The notes under the pieces: model-generated
Told to the model about the DNA's origin: nothing
The model's database searches: none
The model's input: the letters and a program-made list of their open reading frames with translations, nothing else
Made by a program: the position numbers and the translations under genes
Assembly: GCA_934636045.1 (NCBI GenBank)
Contig: CAKTZP010000131.1
Location: 1 to 5,765 of the forward strand
DNA: 5,765 bases
Reading direction: 5' to 3'
DNA from: an uncultured Oscillospiraceae bacterium
GTDB lineage: Bacteria > Bacillota > Clostridia > Oscillospirales > Oscillospiraceae
Part shown: positions 5,756 through 5,765 of the stretch, piece by piece
Layout: each line of letters starts with the position of its first letter
How positions within the stretch are numbered: the first letter of the stretch is position 1

Positions 5756-5765
5756 GTCCTCACCC

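Noticed and set aside
1..5765. CRISPR array, tRNA, rRNA, transposase or defence/phage genes
   Set aside because: No regularly spaced direct repeats, tRNA-like folds, rRNA segments or transposase motifs are seen on either strand.

Overview
The window is dominated by one very large gene on the minus strand (150..5258, 1702 codons). It encodes a secreted subtilisin-family (S8) serine peptidase that appears to be anchored to the cell surface by three C-terminal S-layer homology (SLH) domains. No other gene can be supported. Gram-positive features point to a GC-rich anaerobic Firmicute, most plausibly a gut Oscillospiraceae/Ruminococcaceae-type clostridium: a strong AAGGAG ribosome binding site, a sigma-A-like promoter, SLH anchoring, an InlB-type beta-repeat and a CxH...CxxCG module that recurs in clostridial surface proteins. 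The genus cannot be fixed from the sequence.

Layout, in coordinate order. Positions 1..149 are the 3' side of the protease gene. They hold two back-to-back inverted repeats (94..127 and 61..94) that probably end its transcript. Positions 150..5258 are the protease gene, read right to left. Positions 5259..5383 hold its ribosome binding site, a leader of about 90 nt and a good promoter (TGGACA, 17 bp, TAGAAT, with an extended -10 TG). Positions 5384..5670 are non-coding or cryptic DNA with an A-rich tract, imperfect palindromes, a strong C/G hairpin and very short ORFs of doubtful reality. Positions 5673..5696 form an intrinsic terminator pointing left, presumably for a minus-strand gene beyond the right edge. 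Positions 5722..5755 are a copy of a GTCATTGCGAGG...GCAATCC-type dispersed repeat.

The protease looks complete and potentially active. It has a signal peptide, an I9-type propeptide, Asp193/His254/Ser595 with oxyanion Asn359, a protease-associated (PA) insertion, C5a-peptidase/lactocepin-like beta-domains, an InlB-like repeat, a Cys/His module and SLH repeats. The likely job is degradation or processing of extracellular proteins at the cell surface; the substrate is unknown. It seems to be transcribed alone, between its own promoter and terminator.

The plus strand carries a stop-free frame of 1757 codons across the whole gene. I read this as a by-product of codon bias (no TTA, CTA or TCA codon in the sense frame), not as a second gene. 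I found no evidence of a novel multi-gene system. The most unusual points are the acidic, Tyr-rich insertion in the first Fn3-like domain, the SLH anchor on a C5a-peptidase-type architecture, and the repeat-rich intergenic DNA on the right.
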